Notes: generated by a model not told the origin, from the letters alone. DNA of 64,000 nucleotides from Suillus spraguei (GCA_016800925.1 JABCPU010000173.1:62001-126000), one strand, 5' to 3'. Counted from the first letter of the stretch, positions 11,418 through 22,990 are shown. Numbers and translations: made by a program.

Positions 11418-12311
11418 TCAAGCGTGAGATCCAGAAGCAGTCAACTCTTTTTCATGGCGTGCTTTTTTCTTCTCTGGCTCAGAACCCGTGTCGATTGGGT
11501 GTGGGCGTTTGTAAGTAGAGGGATGATGTCCATATCCTAACCTTAGGATGTCGATTTTTTTAATATTTGCCTGGAAACTGTCGAAATCACGAAGGTGCCA
11601 GTGAAGCACACCAAAATGAACTTCGACAATGGCACCATTGATAACGTTGTCCACATAAGAAGGTTCGACAAGGTGGCCATCGTGATACAAAGGAAGAGGA
11701 TCTGCTCGAAAACTATACTTCAGCTCGTCAAGTTCTCCTAAGAATTCTTCTGCAATAGGCCAGTTCTGAGTTTCATTGTCCAGTTGAGGTGCTCCTTCAA
11801 GACTCTGACCGTGCGGGGAATCAGGAATGATTGTTTCCTATTTTAAATGAGTATAAGTATTAACAGCAAATAAGTGATGATAACTGACCCTTTTTTCAAA
11901 AACGTTTCTGACCATACGAATCATCTTACCCGTGACATCTTCCACAATCATGTTTTTATGTTCCTTGCAAGTCCCGACTTTGTTTTGCAGAGTATTCAAA
12001 ACTGATATTCCGGTGTCAAAGTCCGTACCAAGTTCGTGATCAGCGGGGCGTATAAGGTGAAATTGATATTTAGACTTGGAAAGAGGACTGATTGATTTTT
12101 TGATATGGTTGCCAGCCGGTTTGCACTTAAGTTGAAAAGGTGAGACACGGCCAACCAACATCCCGATGAAAGGAGATTGGTCACTTTGATTGGCAACCTC
12201 GAAACCGTTACTAGTGTGCTGCCAAGCAATAGAATCTAGCAAGCCATGAGAAGCTAGATAATTAGACTTGTGAAGTTTTTGAGAGTGATAAGCATGCGCA
12301 TCAAACGACAT
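11418..12311 (-). CDS. Helitron-associated accessory protein, unknown function
   Basis: Two exons, 12311-11889 and 11837-11418, with a 51-nt intron (gtcagt...aaatag); 843 nt encoding 280 aa. The start MSFDAHAYHSQ lies 108 bp from the Rep start on the opposite strand, suggesting a shared divergent promoter. No domain is recognised. The C-terminus has a basic nuclear-localisation-like cluster (EPEKKKARHEKE), and the middle has an acidic Glu/Asp segment. Its position inside the element and its intact frame argue for a role in transposition or its control. That is inference only. Confidence 0.65.
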
Positions 12312-12419
12312 TGTGGTTAGGAGACAAAGTGTGATGATTAGGAGACAGTAAATTTTGTACAATTTGTCATCGTTATACACTTACATAAGTTGTGTGTTAG
12401 TCATTGCTCTGAATTATGC

Positions 12420-15400
12420 ATGTACGAAGATATCTCGAATATCACAAACTCTATGATGGAAGATCCTATGCAACTTGCTCAACATCTCACTATGAAAGAT
12501 ATTATATCTGAAGCTGCTCCCAATATGCTTTCAAAATCATCAAAACGTCGTCGAGCTGACCTTCTTGAAGCAGTACAGCAATCATCGGCTTTGCAGGAGG
12601 TTGTGATACGAGCTTACGACCAAAAACAAAAGCGTCAGTTAGAAGGAAGACAGACTTGTCTCAAAAAATCTCGCTTGAATGACGATGTAATTGGAGATGA
12701 TGAAGATGACAGCTCTGCTTTTTTCACAGATCCCAACGAGGATGTTAAAAAGCACGCACTGGCACAGTTCATTGATCGAACGAGTAACATGCACACTCGT
12801 CAATCCAGCTGTATTTCTTGCGCCAGAGAGCACTTTATTGATGAGATGGAGGAAATATACGTCGATGAACTACCAAACCAACATCTTCTCACTCCAGTCT
12901 TTCGACATCATGCACAGACACTAGCCCATGGCATGTTGTTGTACAATCGTGCAATAACTCATTCCGATAACAGACAGCAAGGCACCATATGTACCGACTG
13001 TCTTCAGGATCTTAATGCTAAAAAGATCCCACAATATTCACTCGCAAACGGACTTTGGATTGGAGAGGTTCCTGATGAATTAGCGATCTTGAATCTTCCA
13101 GAATGTCTCTTAATTGGACGTTACTTTCCTGCAGTATATATTATCAAGCTTTATCCCCAGCAAAAAGGCGCCAAGAATTGGGACACACACAGTCTAAACT
13201 CAGGCGTACGCGGAAATGTGTCATCTTATCAACTCAATATTCCCGAAATTGCGACCATGACGGAAGGCAATCTTCTCCCACATCGACCAGCTCTACTTGC
13301 AGCTACCATCGGAATTACTATCGTAGGCCCTAAAGGCTTGCCTGTAAAATCTCTCCCCTCATTTCTATCGGTCAATCGAAATCGGATTTACAATGCTCTC
13401 ATCTTTCTTAAAAATGAAAACCATCTCTATCATGACATCATCATCTCGGAAGATCATTTAAAGTTATTGCCTGAGGACGGTCTGCCACCCGAATTACTTA
13501 CTGTGATTAAACACTCCGATCAACAAGATCTTCTGGAACAAGAGAGAGAAGGATATGTCATTGGAGATGACGATCTCGAGAGTGATGGTAAATCCAAAAT
13601 AATATTGAAATTATTTTTTTTAACGAAATCTTCTAGAGCTTAACCCAACATTCGAAACGTTGGATTCAGGTGGATCTTTAGTTGATCCTACGCATGATGA
13701 ACATACCGGTAAATTATTTTTATACCAGATAGACAGATGTAATAATCACAAACTTCAAGTAGATCCTTCTGTCATTCCTATACAAGCACATGGCGTTATT
13801 GATGCTGAAGCAACTCTACTTTCTGACCAACAAGTGCTTGCAAATGCATTTGTGAATACGTTGAATAAAGAGGACGAGTCATACACTGTGAAGCATGGAA
13901 GTGATTTCGTCAATGAATATCCTCGAGTCAACGCAGCTGGTGAGCGATATCCAGGAACAACTGAAGACCCGAATCATCTTCTGGGAGCCTTCCCATGTCT
14001 TTTTCCTTACGGTCATGGTGGTTTTGAAATCAAACGTCCTCGCTCCATCTCATATGAAGCTCAAGCCAAGTGGACGATGAAATACAGTGATAGACGTTTC
14101 CGCAAAGATTTACACTTCATGTTTCAAGTATTCGGAGTAATACAAAAACGTGAGGTTTGTAGATCAGCCGTACTTCAAGTCCAGAAGAAGAACTTTCATG
14201 AAAATGAGACATCTTTCGCTCGACTGACTGCCGAAGATCTTGCTGCAGCAGGTCGCGAAGAAGCAATGGGAAAATTACCGTCCAATCCTATTATTCGCTC
14301 TCTTAAGAAACACCTGGCTGTTGTCCGAGCCAAGGTGACTGGTACAGATGAATCGAGGATAAACATTCGCGCGTATATTTGGGGTATGACTATCATGAAA
14401 AACCCTCCATCACTATGGATAACAATCAATCCTTCGGACACTCACGATCCTATTGCGCAAGTCTTCGCTGGGCAAGAGATCGATTTAGATCATTTCAACT
14501 GTCACTGTGGACCGGATGCATCACATCGGGCTACAATTATTGCCAACGACCCTTACGCTGCAGCCAATTTCTTCCATTTTATCATCAAAACAATTCTTGA
14601 AGAATTAATGGGCATCACCATACCGAAATCTCGAAAAGGACACATCATACGTCGCGAAGGCATCTTCGGTACCATTGAAGCGTACATTGGAACAGTAGAA
14701 GCACAAGGGCGAGGTACTCTGCACTTACATATGCTTGTATGGTTGCAGGGAGCGCCCACTGCTACTGTGATGAAGGAAAGATTGCGATCCGCAGAATTCA
14801 GGAGCAAAATCGCAAATTACATCGGTTCTAACATTCACGCACATCATCCACAAGTGACGGAAGAAACATTAAAAAATATTCCCCGTGAAAAAGCTGTATC
14901 TTACTCCCGACCTCTGGATCCTCGCAATTCTCACTTCACCTCTGATCAAACAAACACTGAACGGATGTTAGTTCGCGCTGTACAAGTTCACAAGTGTGGT
15001 CCAGGATGCTTAAAAGTAGTGAAAGGTAGAATATTGTGCAAACGACGAGCACCATTTCCGTTGGCTTCCGAACCATGGATCAACGCAGGAGGGGATTGGG
15101 GACCACACCGAACCTATGCTTTTCTAAATAGCTGGAATCCATGGATTCTTATGGCGACACGGTCCAACCACGACTGCAAAATTATCACAAATGGTGAAGA
15201 GACGAAACATATCTCATGGTACATCTCATCCTACGCAGCCAAACGACAACAGCACTCTTCCAACGCGTCAGCTCTTCTCGCAAAGACTTTCGCTTATCAC
15301 AGAGACAGCGAAAGAAAAAGTGTGGACCTCCATCAAGTTAACAAGCGTCTTATTCAAAGATGCACGAATGCTCTGAGTCGTGAGCAGGAATTCAGTGCAC

Positions 15401-18179
15401 CTGAAGTTGTGTCATACTTGACGGGCTGGAACGATCGATATATTTCGCACCACTTCGAAACCATTCACTGGAATTCGGTCATCGCTCTGCTAAAACATTG
15501 TTTTCCTGTCCTTCAACAGTCTCAGTAAGCAGAATCACATATGAGAATGTCAATAACACTAAAAATTCTTTATTCTTTCATATATAGTCATAGTTCTTCA
15601 GACAACTATGTAACTCTTGAATTGCATGAAGGAGTTCTTCGTATCAAAGATCAAATTCACGACTACATTGACCGTGGGGACGAACTTGAAAATTTCAGCT
15701 ACCTCGAATTTTTTCTAAACACCTATGATATGCGTTCCAACACGGATCCTTCTTCGGTACACAAAAATGAAAGAGCAAGTGTACATATCCCATACAAACA
15801 AAATACTCCTCATGTTGGCCACGTTCGGGTCCTACGAGGTGATGGTCATGAGACCATGCCACATATTGCAGGTCAATGGTTTCATCGAGCCAATGACACT
15901 GAACACCATGAATTATATTGCGCGTCAATGCTTGCTCTGCTCAAACCATGGCGTAATATTGTAGACATCAAGAAGCCCTCCGATTCATTTTCAACAACCT
16001 TTGACAACTTCGTGACGCACGCTTCAGAAACCATTCGACGAATCCTTATCAATATTCAATACTTCCACGACTGCGCTGATAAAGCTAAAAGTGAACGAGA
16101 AAAACAACTACCATGCAGTTACGCTACTGCGGACATAGGTGAACACGTAGATGTTGATGAAGACGAAATCACGCAGGTGGAAAGTGAAAAGAATATTGAA
16201 GATGAACACATCTCTGAAGACGACATTTTGCAAGCTATGGAATGTTCTATCAATACACGCGAGCTACTATATGCCGATGTCGCTTTAAACATTGCCGAAG
16301 AATTTCATTTTTTTGACGAAGATAGTTATCCTCTCACTGTTCCAAACAAGCCCGCAGAGTCAGCTTCCCAGAATGATCTCCAATGCTCACTGGACTGGCA
16401 AAAAATCATCACTACACCCGAGGAACCACTCGTCAATCACACTTCATTGTCACCAGATCACGATCCAACAAATTCAGTGACTTCTTGCACCAACAATAAT
16501 AGTTCACTCTGTTGCGCAAGTAATCCTAGAAAACCAATGGAATTTCCTGTCACCGCTCCGAGCTATCTCAACCAAGAACAAACCATGGCTTTCAACATCG
16601 TAGCACGCCATCTAATACAACACTTGCAAGGTCAAAATCCACCCCAACTTCTAATGGCCATACATGGACAAGGCGGAACAGGAAAAACACGCTTACTTCA
16701 AGCCATTACATCCCTTTTCTCTGAACTAGGTTGCACGACTCTTTTTGCAAAAACAGCATTGACGGGTGTCGCAGCATGCCAAATAGGAGGAAAGACATTG
16801 CACTCATGGGCTACTATTCCTGCAGGAAAAGGTACCCCACGTTCTGACACTTGGATTCATCGTCCAAGTAGAGAAACTGCAAAGAAGCGCGTCGCTAATA
16901 TGCGAGGAAAATTTATTTTTGCTGCCGACGAGATGAGTCTGTTAACGACCGATCTTCTGTACTTTCTATCACAAGTCACATCCGCATTTCGAGCCACAGA
17001 AGGTGAATTTTGACTTATTACAGACATATATAAACTTAATAAAAATGATCTCAAGGAATACCACTACAACTGTTGACGGCGCCCTTTGGAGGCCTTAGTG
17101 CCATTATAATGGGCGATTTTCATCAGTTTCCACCTATTGCAGGTCATCATCGCACGTTGTATTCTCAGAACCCTCAAACAGCCAAATGTCAACTTGGCAG
17201 AAACATCTATTTGCAATTCGACACTGTCATTCAACTTCAACAGCAAATCCGTATCACAGACACAACTTGGCACAACATTTTGCAACGCGCAAGGATCGGT
17301 GCATGTACGAGTTCTGACCTCTCAGAAATTCATCGACTCGTCCTCACCAACAAAGAATGCGACATACCTGATTTTTCGACTGTGCCATGGAATGATGCTG
17401 TTCTCATCACACCTCGTAACAGCGTACAATCTCGATGGAATGCCAGAGCTACAGAAAAACACTGCTCTCTAACTGGAGAGATATTGTACATCTGTCCTGC
17501 AGAAGACTCGACTCAAAACATGCCACTCTCTCCTGCGCAACGACTAACCATTGCAAAATTACCATTAAAGCAAACAGAACAACTTCCTACAATGATCCGG
17601 ATCTGCAAAGGCATGCGTATCATGGTGACACGTAATATAGCAACCACTGCCAATCTCTCAAACGGTTCACGCGGACATATCACAGACATAATTTTGGATC
17701 CTAGAGAACCGAAGATAGATTTAAAAGCAGTCGCAGAGAGAAAAGTATTCCTGCTTTATCCACCAGCACTGGTTATTATTCACCTCGACTTCTGTGAATT
17801 ATCGCCATTACCGGATCTTCCGCTTCACCATGTGCCTCTGTCACCCTCAGAGTGCAAATTTTCCATTGGTACAAATCCCTCGACAAGAATCACGCGACGC
17901 CAATTGCCTATTATGCCTGCTTATGCTTTTACAGATTTCAAAGCACAAGGGCAGACAATCGATTATGTGTTGGTCGATATTGGAAAAACGACTTGTTTTG
18001 CACTTTCTCCTTTCAATGCATATGTCGCTTTATCAAGAAGCCACGGTCGCGACTGCATCCGACTCCTCAGAGATTTTGATAACGAGCTATTTCTACAACA
18101 CCCTTCAGAAGATCTACGCATAGAAGAAAAGAGGATTGAACAACTCGTAAACGAAACCAAAAGACGTTATGCAGAGTAA
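12420..18179 (+). CDS. Helitron Rep-helicase (RepHel) protein
   Basis: Exons 12420-13587, 13637-15524, 15588-17002 and 17056-18179, joined by introns of 49, 63 and 53 nt. Predicted length is about 1860 aa. The first exon is a Cys-bearing N-terminal region typical of fungal Helitron proteins (ICTDCLQDL, then NGLWIGEVPDEL). Exon 2 contains the Helitron Rep nuclease: HUH motif GRGTLHLHM and the two-Tyr motif WYISSYAAK, which should nick DNA and become covalently attached to it. Exons 3-4 contain a Pif1-type 5'-3' helicase: Walker A HGQGGTGKT, Walker B AADEMSLL, then GDFHQFPPI and a C-terminal NAYVALSRSHGRD motif VI. An ATG at 12420 is used; the frame extends upstream only to non-ATG codons. All catalytic residues are present. 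Confidence 0.93.
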
Positions 18180-18351
18180 GTAAGACAGAACTCTCCCAAC
18201 AAATGTGGATTAAAATGGATTATGATACAGTGAACGATAAAGCAATCACAAATAACCACTGATCAGATAGACTCATCTCTTCAATCGCCAATGTAGATGA
18301 CTGCTACACTGAACAGAGTAAATAAGAACTAATCAACAACAGAAGATATAC

Positions 18352-18495
18352 TCACTTCAAATGAGTTACGTGAACATGAACAGTGCCACGTCCTTGAATT
18401 TCGACAACACAATAAATAGAAAGACATGGTTCAGACATTTGCTCCTGCGACTCATTCATTTGACCACTAGACAGCGAATTATTGCGCGATGACAT
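18352..18495 (-). CDS. short antisense ORF with Rep-like HUH motif
   Basis: ATG at 18495; 47 codons to a strong donor-like gtgagtat at about 18355. The peptide ends in VEIQGRGTVHVHVTH, closely resembling VEAQGRGTLHLHMLV of the Rep on the other strand. It lies between the Rep stop and the Helitron terminal hairpin. If spliced to an acceptor near 18300 the reading frame closes within about ten residues. It could be a residue of a captured Rep, a first exon of a second accessory gene, or coincidence. Confidence 0.35.
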   Translation of the reverse strand: MSSRNNSLSSGQMNESQEQMSEPCLSIYCVVEIQGRGTVHVHVTHLK

Positions 18496-18572
18496 GAAGG
18501 TGAAAGATAAAACGAATTCAAACGCCGCAATGATAAATAAATAACAACAAGCAACAACTGAGCAAGGTCCTC

Positions 18573-18593
18573 GTCGGCAACGCCGACCCCTAG
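18573..18593 (+). terminator. Helitron 3' hairpin and CTAG end
   Basis: GTCGGC (18573-18578), loop AAC, GCCGAC (18582-18587), then CC and CTAG (18590-18593), followed by T. The 6-bp perfect stem sits close to the end. This structure terminates rolling-circle strand transfer in Helitrons. Confidence 0.85.
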
Positions 18594-18613
18594 TCGTCAA
18601 GTGGAAGAGTTAA

Positions 18614-18708
18614 AGACTTTAGCCTAGCCAGCGTGGTTACCACAACAGAATCAAAATCTGTTTCTCGTGGACTACGCAGGTTCGAAACCTGCTGCACTAC
18701 ATTTTTTT
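18614..18708 (+). tRNA. Leu(CAA)-like tRNA unit 1
   Basis: Anticodon stem ACAGA (18645-18649) and TCTGT (18657-18661) enclose ATCAAAA, giving anticodon CAA at 18652-18654. A long variable region typical of class II tRNA follows, then T arm GCAGG-TTCGAAA-CCTGC (18676-18692) and a T7 terminator. No convincing 7-bp acceptor stem is found, so it may be a tRNA-derived element rather than a functional tRNA. Confidence 0.4.
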
Positions 18709-18765
18709 CTATCGGAACACACTTGGGCATTCACTCATTCATGGATGGTTTTTTTAGACGCTCAT

Positions 18766-18853
18766 CGTAACTGGTCTTAACCAGGTGGTTACCACAACAG
18801 AGTCAAAATCTGTGGACTGTGCAGGTTTGAAACCTGCGGACGACAAGGTTTTT
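18766..18853 (+). tRNA. Leu(CAA)-like tRNA unit 2
   Basis: Loop GTCAAAA between ACAGA and TCTGT gives CAA. T arm GCAGG-TTTGAAA-CCTGC at 18821-18837. The variable region is shortened. A T5 run follows. Confidence 0.35.
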
Positions 18854-18913
18854 CTATCTATCGGAACACACCTTGATATTCACTCATGGATGGATGCTTT
18901 AGAAGTTCACCGC

Positions 18914-19007
18914 AACTGGTCTTAGCCAAGTTGGTTGCCACAACAGAATCAAAATCTGTTTTTCTTGGACTGTGAAGGTTCAAAACCTGCCAACGACGTG
19001 GTTTTTT
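18914..19007 (+). tRNA. Leu(CAA)-like tRNA unit 3
   Basis: Loop ATCAAAA gives CAA. The T arm is weakened (GAAGG paired with CCTGC, loop TTCAAAA). A T6 run follows. Confidence 0.3.
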
Positions 19008-19059
19008 CCTATCGGAACACACTTGACATTCACTCATGGATGATTTAGAAGTTCACAGT

Positions 19060-19154
19060 AGCTGGTCTTTAGCCTGATAGTTACCACAACAGAATTAAAA
19101 TCTGTTTCTCTTGGACTGTACAGGTTCGAAACCTGCCGACGACAAGGTTTTTTT
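19060..19154 (+). tRNA. Leu(UAA)-like tRNA unit 4
   Basis: Loop ATTAAAA gives anticodon TAA, the other two-codon-box leucine reading. B box GGTTCGAAACC is perfect; a T7 run follows the 3' side. The acceptor stem is again not evident. Confidence 0.35.
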
Positions 19155-19504
19155 CTATTCATGCATGAATCACCGCAACTGGTTCTAGCCAGGTGGTTAC
19201 CACAATGGAATAAACAGGTTCGAACCCAAAGTTTTTCTATCGGAAGACACCTTGATATTCACTCGCTTTAGAAGTTCACCCGCACCGTAACTGATCTTAG
19301 CCTGATAGTTACGACAACAGAACCTGTTTATCTTGGACTGTGTAGGTTCGAAACCTGCAACATATTTTTCTATCAGAACATGCCTTGACGTTCACTCATG
19401 GATGGATTACTTAGAGATTCATCTTAACTTGTCAAGAAATTTTTCGAACGGTTGCGAGTTGCACAAGGTGTTCGGAGGCCAATAGAAGCTACTTACCTCA
19501 CTAG

Positions 19505-19562
19505 GAAGGTTTCTGAGAAGTGAAAGCCTTGGAAGTAGAGCACGGTGGTCTGGCTTTGTTGA
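19505..19562. repeat. short dispersed repeat shared with 56.70 kb
   Basis: About 55 bp (GAAGGTTTCTGAGAAGTGAAA to TGGTCTGGCTTT) recur at about 56706-56764 with small changes and an insertion. Element type unknown. Confidence 0.65.
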
Positions 19563-19689
19563 GTTGCACGCAAGTCTTGGACACGTTCCGCAAAGTAATA
19601 CCAACTCAGGTTTTACAGTGAACCCGCTGATAAACGCATAGCGTACTCCTACAGAAAAATACCTCCTTATATATGCCAGTCAACGCTAA

Positions 19690-20465
19690 AACCATGCTGC
19701 CGACGCCCGGTAATATTGCGCCATTGATGCGCCATTGATCCCGAAGATTCCCGATAAGTGTCGAGCTCGTACCTCGACCCCTGATAATCCAACAAACTTT
19801 TCATATCTTCGTGATGTGTTGCGCACGCATGTTTGCGATGCCGATTGTATCTCCAATCTAGTCGTTTTCAAATTGCTAAAGACTCCCGACGTAATTCCTC
19901 GCATCAGATCCTACCGGAGGCTAATGCGGCTGCTCAAGGGCTTTCGGGGTCACAGTGTCTTGAAATTTTGGTTCGTGATACTGACCGACATCGCGAAAGC
20001 CGTCACACAAGCTCAGGATGCAGTCGACTTCCCTCGATCTTCACTTTTGAGGAAAAGCGAGGCATCATTTCCGAGTTTCAGGAGAAAATGCGACCTGAAG
20101 CACTAAAACGTGGGGAATGTGCAGTCTGGGCTCATAATATTCTCGTGCGTGATCTTCTATGTATCGATGTGAATATGGTGACTCTTGATCTTTCGCGCGA
20201 CGACTATTTGCCTGAACATACACTTCCACGCAGTTATGATCTCGAGTTGTATAGTGTCCCAAAGGTCTGAAGACTTGCTGGGCTTTTTCTGACCTTTTTA
20301 GGTACCGAACGTGTCATGGTGCATTAGTCTGCAAACGACCGAGGCAGCCCATGATATCGTTGGTTCATTTTCAGTATCATGCTCATGTCAGATTGCCGGA
20401 TGACGTTCGCGGAGCATTCCTTCGTGCTTGCGTTTATGATTTGATGTTACTAGTGAGACTGTAAA
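19690..20465 (+). pseudogene. decayed Helitron-type N-terminal protein
   Basis: Fragments in more than one frame resemble the Cys-rich N-terminal region of fungal Helitron-related proteins. A block with KRGECAVWAHNILVRDLL and YLPEHTLPRSYDLE runs to 20270. A later block near 20390-20460 has HVRLPDDVRGAFLRACVYDLM, matching the typical HERLPPDV-AF-ATMFDLM pattern. No Rep or helicase part follows. Recognition is from memory of the family, not a search. Confidence 0.5.
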
Positions 20466-21021
20466 CCTTCAGCCATAGTTACAAACTAAACAATATTCTT
20501 CTTAAAAAAAAGCCCACTTGTACTGCAGAAGGCAGGATGTTAGGTTTCCTTGTTACTCTTCAAATCATCGTGGCCTTGTCGTGACGTCTTCCTCAGACCT
20601 TTCTGACAAATGTTATTCATTCCTCCCCCTTCCATATCACCTTCCACTGCCAACCGTACTATACGATGGGGCGAGCCAACAATACATTATGCAAATGACA
20701 CCACATTCTTTCCTTCGTTGGACGAAGTTTGAACGCAGTTAAACACCATTGATGCGCAGGTATTGCAATTATTATCAACGTACGGTCTGTACAAGATTCC
20801 TTATATCTAAACTGACTATCGGTTGGATCTGGGAATCACAAAAAATCAATAAAGCCTTAGGACTTGACTGGTCATGAAGCTTGTCGCGAGCTTTCACAAA
20901 TTTCATAATTGAACATCGTGTAATCTACAACTGTAAGGACGAAACCGTTCGTAATTTTCGTGTCGACACCATGAACAAACCAGTCATAAAGTCATTATTT
21001 CGTAGTAAACGAGTATCTGAT
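20466..21021. other. no feature seen
   Basis: Short ORFs only. The last 50 bp belong to the right copy of the F-box duplication. Confidence 0.4.
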
Positions 21022-22990
21022 CTAAGTAACAAGTCGCCAATTACAAACAAGTCGCCTATGTTCTACATATCGATAGACCATATCAAGGTTGCTGGCAGGA
21101 TCTGCAATGATTTCGAGGGAAGGAAAAAGCATAGCATATTCTGCTTGCTGCCGAGCTGTTACAAACGATGCAATGCCGAAAAAGAGCTTCTCCAGGGGGC
21201 AATTTGACCGCCTCAAAAATTCCTTGAATTCTTCATGTGGCCACGGTCCCATATGGTAAGATTCAACCACTCGAAGGTTGGGGAGTGTGAGGATGTTGAA
21301 TAGGCCAAGATCCGGGCCGGAGTTTCTGGATACGTCCCCAGACATGCGTAAGGATTGAAGGTTGTGGTGCGTGATGGGCTCTGCAACATCAATCGGGTGG
21401 AATAATCCATGCATCGTCACAAAAGAAAGGTTTGGACACATGCGTAGTATGTGAGGGAATGCGTCTAGTCCTTTTACGTTGATTTCGAGATGTGTGGTAT
21501 GGGCCCATGCAGAATCGGTGAATGAACCTAATTGCTGGCGATCGAAAAACATATTAGGGATGTTCAACCTGCGCAGGCTAACTGGCATTTTCAAGAGAGA
21601 GCAATAAATAGGTCGTGGAGAATGTTTGTGTACGGTCAACTCTTTAAGTGCGTATAGGTCTTCCATCATCACGGGCTCCATATATGGAAAAAAATCAAGA
21701 GTGAGAATTGATATTTGCGCCATGTATGGCTGGAGCAACTCTCGAAGCTTGCTCCAGTGGCCATAATACTTGATTCTCAGCGAGAGCGGACATTTATTCG
21801 ATCGCTGGAGCCATGAGTTATAGCCGACAGCATTCCACTGCCACTTGCGCCCCAACTGCAGCCTGCACCATAAGATAGGCAAGCCTACGGCAATCTCCCT
21901 CCAACGGCGACATACTGTCGTCAATAGGATAGGAGCCAGTCTTGATGCAGGTGCCAAATGTTCGTCGTCTGGTAAGCAGTATTTGAAAATCTCTGCAAGA
22001 ATATCTGTGGGGAGACGCCATATAGGCGATGAAAACCTCGTGTCCAAAGTGTTGGACTGGACAATATCGACATTCTCTTCGACGATTTGATGCTGAAGAT
22101 GAGTAACATCGTTCTTGATGATTTCAAGACTGGAGTCCTCGTCCATCATCTGTTGAATAGATATTTATTATTATATTGAGACACGAACACGTCCAAAAAA
22201 AACACTTACAGAATCCTCCAGCTCACTAATTCTAGCGGAGAGCGGTGGTAAATCAATGCATGAGTGTGAGTTTGATGCTGGCATGTTGTCGCAGAAGTTG
22301 AGATGTCGATGTTGAGAAGGAAGCAAGTCTATCATTCCGCGAGCTGTCGCGTCCCTATTTAAATTAAGACCTTGAAAACCACATGTCCACAACAAACACA
22401 CCTTGTTATTGTAGTTTTCGTAGCCGAGCTTACTAGGTAAAAGACCTGCCATCCACAATTGGAGACCTTGCATTGTTGCAAAGGTGGTCGGTATGGGCAC
22501 CTGTGGAACTGTGGGGGTGACCTCGCTCAATGGCTTCGGCACCCTCGATCAGCACCACAAGCCATTAAAGGCCATTTATGTCCACAAGTCAACGATGGTT
22601 GTTGAACAGACTTGTCGATCGAGCAGTGACCTTTATTTTTCCCTACATTACTTGGTGTGATATTTGACAGGCATTAAGGCACTCACGAAAATCTGGTTCA
22701 ATTTGAGCACCTCTCCACATTCCGTATGTACTGAAAGTGGATGGCAGATTCCCTTTTCGTCCGTTTCTTCTCCACTATATTCCTAGTACTGACATTCCTT
22801 GTTCACGCAAACGATAAGTAACTGGAATAAGATGGCTCGATGTGAGTGTTGAGGAATTTATTATTATGGCAGGAGGGGTTAACGTTGCACTGTGCCATAG
22901 GAAGTTTCAAGCAAGGGGAGAATAACGTTGATCATTCACTTACATAACTAGGGGCCAAGTGCACTACAGCGTGTGTGACGCGGCACTGTC
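20970..22990. repeat. segmental duplication, right copy (F-box unit)
   Basis: Same orientation as 8040-10040. Homology runs through the F-box gene and about 700 bp upstream. The two copies bracket the Helitron, the tRNA-like array and the Helitron relic. Confidence 0.85.
21022..22284 (-). CDS. F-box protein, copy 2
   Basis: Exons 22284-22210 and 22149-21022 with a 60-nt intron. The intron of copy 2 carries one inserted and one deleted base relative to copy 1, creating a stop if unspliced, so splicing is required. The F-box (WRLPTDILAEIFKYCLP) and the following CRRWREIAVGLPILW helix are intact; the predicted protein is 400 aa. It differs from copy 1 in the leucine-rich half and in the last 25 residues, which read through a different end. 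Both copies are open, so both may encode SCF substrate adaptors with diverged specificity. Confidence 0.8.

Larger units (their letters stand above)
11418..18593 (+). mobile_element. autonomous Helitron (5' end not fixed)
   Basis: Rolling-circle transposon containing a complete Rep-helicase gene on +, a divergent accessory gene on -, and a 3' terminus made of hairpin GTCGGC-AAC-GCCGAC (18573-18587) followed by CCCTAG, with T as the next base. This matches the Helitron rule of a CTRR end inserted before T. The 5' TC end lies upstream of 11418, probably between 11180 and 11400; several A|TC candidates exist and I cannot choose. All ORFs appear open, so the copy may be recent or active. Confidence 0.85.
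18614..19370 (+). repeat. tandem array of six Leu-tRNA-like units
   Basis: Six units at a spacing of about 145 nt (shorter for the last, deleted copies) directly after the Helitron end. Each has an A-box-like stretch (TTAGCCTAGCCAGCGTGG in copy 1), a B box (GGTTCGAAACC or one change) and a following T run of 5-7. Four units keep a perfect ACAGA/TCTGT anticodon stem. Copies 5 (about 19176-19237) and 6 (about 19288-19369) have lost the anticodon arm. Units are joined by a shared spacer with CGGAACACACTTGACATTCA and CTCATGGATG. Confidence 0.85.

Noticed and set aside
13895..14807. Small overlapping ORFs within the Helitron Rep exon
   Set aside because: Shadow frames of the Rep coding sequence.
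18614..19370. CRISPR-like interpretation of the repeated units
   Set aside because: The host is eukaryotic, units are tRNA-like with Pol III boxes, and spacers are themselves repeated.
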